Origin: Pyrinomonadaceae bacterium
Lineage (GTDB): Bacteria > Acidobacteriota > Blastocatellia > Pyrinomonadales > Pyrinomonadaceae
Direction of reading: 5' to 3'
DNA: 64,000 nucleotides
Assembly: GCA_017983495.1 (NCBI GenBank)
Contig: JAGOBH010000001.1
Span: 372,001 to 436,000 of the forward strand
Shown: positions 61,492-64,000 of the stretch, in pieces
Numbering within the stretch: the first letter of the stretch is position 1
Layout: every line of letters starts with the position of its first letter
Notes under the pieces: generated by a model
The model's input: the letters and a program-made list of their open reading frames with translations, nothing else
Told to the model about the DNA's origin: nothing
Database searches by the model: none
Made by a program: the position numbers and the translations under genes

Positions 61492-63630
61492 CTAGGCGAC
61501 CGGTTCGGCTTCGGCGACGTCACGATTCAAATGGCTATTCTTGTAACCATAAAATGCATAGACCAATAGGCCTACAATCAACCATGCTCCGAATCTGAGC
61601 CAGTTAGTAACGCCTAATTCGGTCATTAAATACAGGCAAAGCACGAGGCCGAGGATGGGGATCAATGACAGTTTTTTCGTTAGGCTAAGCACGAGCAAAA
61701 GGCTAGCGGTGAGGAGAAAAAAGATCAGCGGAATCTTGTGTGAAAATGCCGAAAGCCACGATTCGGATTTTTCTTCTACGGCGATCTTAAATGTTCTTGT
61801 GCCATCCGGTGTGTTGACCGCAACAGTTTGGGCGTCCTTTGTCGGCACGACCACGGTCTCACCAGTGGACGAAACGAGTATTACTTTGTCCTTGGTGTCG
61901 CCTTTTATTACCTTCTTGATGTTGGGGCCGGAGACGTCGATGTGAAGTTCGCTCGATGTGGTCGAGACCTCGAAAAATGAGCCAAATGACTTGATGCCAG
62001 CGGTGTAAACCGCTGCATTTGTTAGAGTTGCAGGATTCAGAGCACTGACGGCCTTCGGATTGTCGCCATCAACGACCGTGAGCGTTTCGGCTGAGACCTT
62101 GACCTGATCTTTGTTCGGATCGCTTTCGCTGTTGAGTGCACTGACGCCCGAAAAATATACAAGGAAAAACGCCGTGATCAGAAATAGTACAGGTAAAATA
62201 AATTGGGCGTTGATGTATGGTACGAATCTAGTGCCGCTTTCCTTGAACTCTTTGTCCTTAAAAAGAACACCCGCACATACAACAACAAATGCAAAAAGTG
62301 TGCCGATGCTTGCGAGATCTGTGACCTCGGTCAAGTTCAAGAATAATGCCGGAATGGCGACAACCACGCCTGTCACAAGTGTCGCAAACCACGGCGTATT
62401 GAATTTCGGATGGATCGACGAGAAGATCTTCGGTAGCAGGCCGTCTCGGCTCATCGCCATCCAGAGACGCGGTTGGCCGATCTGGAAAACGAGGAAAACG
62501 GTTGCGAGTGCAATGACTGCACTTACGGCGATGATGCCTGCAACCCACGGAATATTTGCACCCTCAGCGCCAAAAGCAAATGCCAGCGGATCACCGACGT
62601 CGAGCTTGGTATAGCTGATCATTCCTGTCAGAACGAGTGCGATCGCGATATATAAAATTGTGCAGATCACGAGCGACAGGATCATCGCTATCGGCAGGTC
62701 GCGACGCGGATTCTTACACTCCTCGGCCGTGGTCGAGAGAGCGTCAAAGCCGATATACGCAAAGAACACGGCCGATACGCCCTTGAGAACGCCTTCGACG
62801 CCGTTTGGTGCGAAAGGCGACCAGTTGGACGGATTTACGTAGTTGAGGCCGAGGAAAATTACCAGCAAAATGATGCCGATCTTGAGCACGGTCATTATGT
62901 TCGAAGCGATCTTAGATTCGCGGATGCCGATATAAACGAGCGTCGTTATAACGAGCACGATTCCGAGGGCAGGAATATCAGCAATAATCGGGATCGAACC
63001 GAGATGCGGAGAATTGACCCAAGCGGAATAACCGTCGATCTGGCCGCAACTTACGACGGCGTCTTTTACTTCACAGGCCTTGGTCAAAACTTCGAGCGAC
63101 GTGCCCTCGGCAATTGCCTTCTGGACAGCCGTATAGCCACGGCTGGCGGTGACGAAATCCATTGTAAAATGTAGCGGAATTTCGATGCCGTAGCCTTTCA
63201 TAAGGCCGGTAAAATAGTCGCTCCACGAGATGGCGACGGCGATATTTCCGATGGCGTATTCAACGATCAGGTCCCAGCCGATGATCCAGGCGATAAATTC
63301 GCCCATTGAGGCGTAGGCGTAGGTGTAAGCCGAGCCCGCAACGGGAATTCGCGACGCGAATTCTGCATAGCAAAGTGCCGAAAAACCGCACGCGAGGGCT
63401 GTAAATACAAAGAGAAAGGCAACCGCCGGGCCGCCGTTGTAAGAAGCTTTACCGACCATCGCAAAAATACCGGCTCCGATAATGGCGGCGATGCCCATCA
63501 GCGTCAGGTCAAATACGCCTAACGTCCGACGTAGCGTCCCCGGAGCAGCCGTGTCGCCGGCGTGCTCCAAAAGTCCAGCAGCGGCGTCGGCCTGGATCTG
63601 CGAAATAGATTTCGTCCTGAAAAGGTTCAT
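61492..63630 (-). CDS. APC-superfamily amino acid permease (CAT-like) with inserted ectodomain
   Basis: A 712-residue transporter (ATG at 63630; a GTG three codons upstream is possible). 'GIAAIIGAGIFAMVGKAS' and 'AEFASRIPVAGSAYTYAY' are APC signatures, and 'FFAYIGFDALSTTAEECKNPRRDLP' is CAT/cationic-type. Unusually, two soluble inserts interrupt the helices: about 60 residues near 155-215 and about 139 residues near 495-632 that are beta-rich ('SSELHIDVSGPNIKKVIKGD'). Known homologues are usually near 500 residues. Substrate amino acid undetermined. Confidence 0.85.
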   Translation of the reverse strand: MNLFRTKSISQIQADAAAGLLEHAGDTAAPGTLRRTLGVFDLTLMGIAAIIGAGIFAMVGKASYNGGPAVAFLFVFTALACGFSALCYAEFASRIPVAGSAYTYAYASMGEFIAWIIGWDLIVEYAIGNIAVAISWSDYFTGLMKGYGIEIPLHFTMDFVTASRGYTAVQKAIAEGTSLEVLTKACEVKDAVVSCGQIDGYSAWVNSPHLGSIPIIADIPALGIVLVITTLVYIGIRESKIASNIMTVLKIGIILLVIFLGLNYVNPSNWSPFAPNGVEGVLKGVSAVFFAYIGFDALSTTAEECKNPRRDLPIAMILSLVICTILYIAIALVLTGMISYTKLDVGDPLAFAFGAEGANIPWVAGIIAVSAVIALATVFLVFQIGQPRLWMAMSRDGLLPKIFSSIHPKFNTPWFATLVTGVVVAIPALFLNLTEVTDLASIGTLFAFVVVCAGVLFKDKEFKESGTRFVPYINAQFILPVLFLITAFFLVYFSGVSALNSESDPNKDQVKVSAETLTVVDGDNPKAVSALNPATLTNAAVYTAGIKSFGSFFEVSTTSSELHIDVSGPNIKKVIKGDTKDKVILVSSTGETVVVPTKDAQTVAVNTPDGTRTFKIAVEEKSESWLSAFSHKIPLIFFLLTASLLLVLSLTKKLSLIPILGLVLCLYLMTELGVTNWLRFGAWLIVGLLVYAFYGYKNSHLNRDVAEAEPVA

Positions 63631-63805
63631 ATTTTTCACTCGCGATAAACGGATTGTCTTGGTATGTCGCCGGTTTGGCTGGTTTCAGCGAATTTTGAAC
63701 CAAAATAAGCAAAGATGCAAGCGGGAACCAGTTTGGCGAGTGACAGAGTTATCGGAATCTCATTGAAAACTCGGTAACTCCGCAGACTTTATGTAAACTA
63801 CTCTC

Positions 63806-64000
63806 ATGGATTGGAAAATATTTGGAACCGCTTTTTTAACACTTTTTCTGGCCGAACTCGGTGACAAGACACAGCTTGCCGTGATCACAATGACCGCGAG
63901 CACGGAATCGAAGATCTCCGTCTTTCTCGGCGCGAGCCTTGCGCTGATCGTCGTTACACTGCTCGGCGTGCTGCTCGGCGGCGTACTGAGCCAGTATGTG
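63806..64000 (+). CDS. GDT1/UPF0016-family transporter, 5' part (cut by window edge)
   Basis: The first 65 residues of a gene running off the right end. The sequence starts MDWKIFGTAF and contains 'LAELGDKTQLAVI' (15-27), the E-x-G-D-K-(T/S) motif of the GDT1/TMEM165 (MneA-like) cation exporters. The rest of residues 36-65 is hydrophobic. These proteins export Mn2+ or Ca2+. It is divergent from the permease. Confidence 0.8.
   Translation, partial: MDWKIFGTAFLTLFLAELGDKTQLAVITMTASTESKISVFLGASLALIVVTLLGVLLGGVLSQYV

Overview
The window looks like a chromosomal segment of an Acidobacteriota member, most likely class Blastocatellia (Pyrinomonadaceae-like). The basis is gene content: an Oar-like TonB-dependent receptor of about 1,280 residues with a carboxypeptidase-regulatory N-terminus, a DUF1800/DUF1501 pair, tandem DUF3857 proteins, small CxxC/SH3 membrane proteins, many secreted metallopeptidases, and codons rich in CG-ending triplets. 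There is no rRNA, CRISPR array, insertion sequence or prophage. Apart from a ParDE module and one AT-rich orphan gene at the left, the window is ordinary core and lineage-specific chromosome.

Layout. 1-1.7 kb: gene-poor stretch with phased TAGGAA half-sites and an octamer repeat, then a ParD/ParE module and a low-GC hypothetical. 1.7-8.7 kb: MHS-type transporter, SRPBCC protein, CrtC/AttH-like protein, then a plus-strand run of Dabb protein, PHP-domain phosphoesterase and an M1-peptidase-like TPR protein that has lost all three zinc ligands. 8.7-20.9 kb: TonB-dependent receptor, choice-of-anchor-I propeller protein, Tat-exported amine oxidase with a CbbQ-type AAA ATPase, GNAT, membrane protein, M28 peptidase and a phospholipid-methyltransferase-like protein. 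20.9-28.2 kb: an apparently frameshifted zinc-ribbon ORF overlapping the topA stop, topA, YkgJ-type protein, dprA, a selenocysteine tRNA (anticodon TCA), M20 peptidase and S1/P1 nuclease. 28.4-39.9 kb: small zinc-ribbon proteins, SRPBCC/DoxX, MATE exporter, a large secreted P-domain/BACON/FG-GAP protein divergent from DUF1800-DUF1501, and a Spy-like LTxxQ protein. 40-48 kb: dxs, a DsbA-VKOR oxidative folding pair, ECF sigma/anti-sigma, and an M16 peptidase. 47.8-55.9 kb: four tandem DUF3857/transglutaminase-like secreted proteins, only the last of which keeps the Cys-His-Asp triad. 56-64 kb: class I fructose-bisphosphate aldolase, two metallo-beta-lactamase-fold proteins, GNAT plus a coupled small protein, DHH phosphoesterase, a secreted hypothetical, a cationic-amino-acid-type permease with a large inserted ectodomain, and the start of a GDT1/UPF0016 transporter cut by the window edge.

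How the parts fit. Much of the coding capacity serves the cell envelope: import (TonB receptor, permeases), secreted peptidases (M16, M28, M1-like), oxidative folding (DsbA-VKOR), Tat-exported proteins (amine oxidase, DUF1501) and secreted repeat proteins. Strong hairpin terminators separate convergent units at about 8.69, 28.75, 47.76, 57.24 and 60.77 kb. The least expected items are the tRNA-Sec with no Sec machinery or obvious selenoprotein nearby, the degenerate M1 protein, and the DUF3857 quartet with three inactivated members. I see no coherent undescribed multi-gene defence or biosynthetic system; the novelty lies in these individual features.
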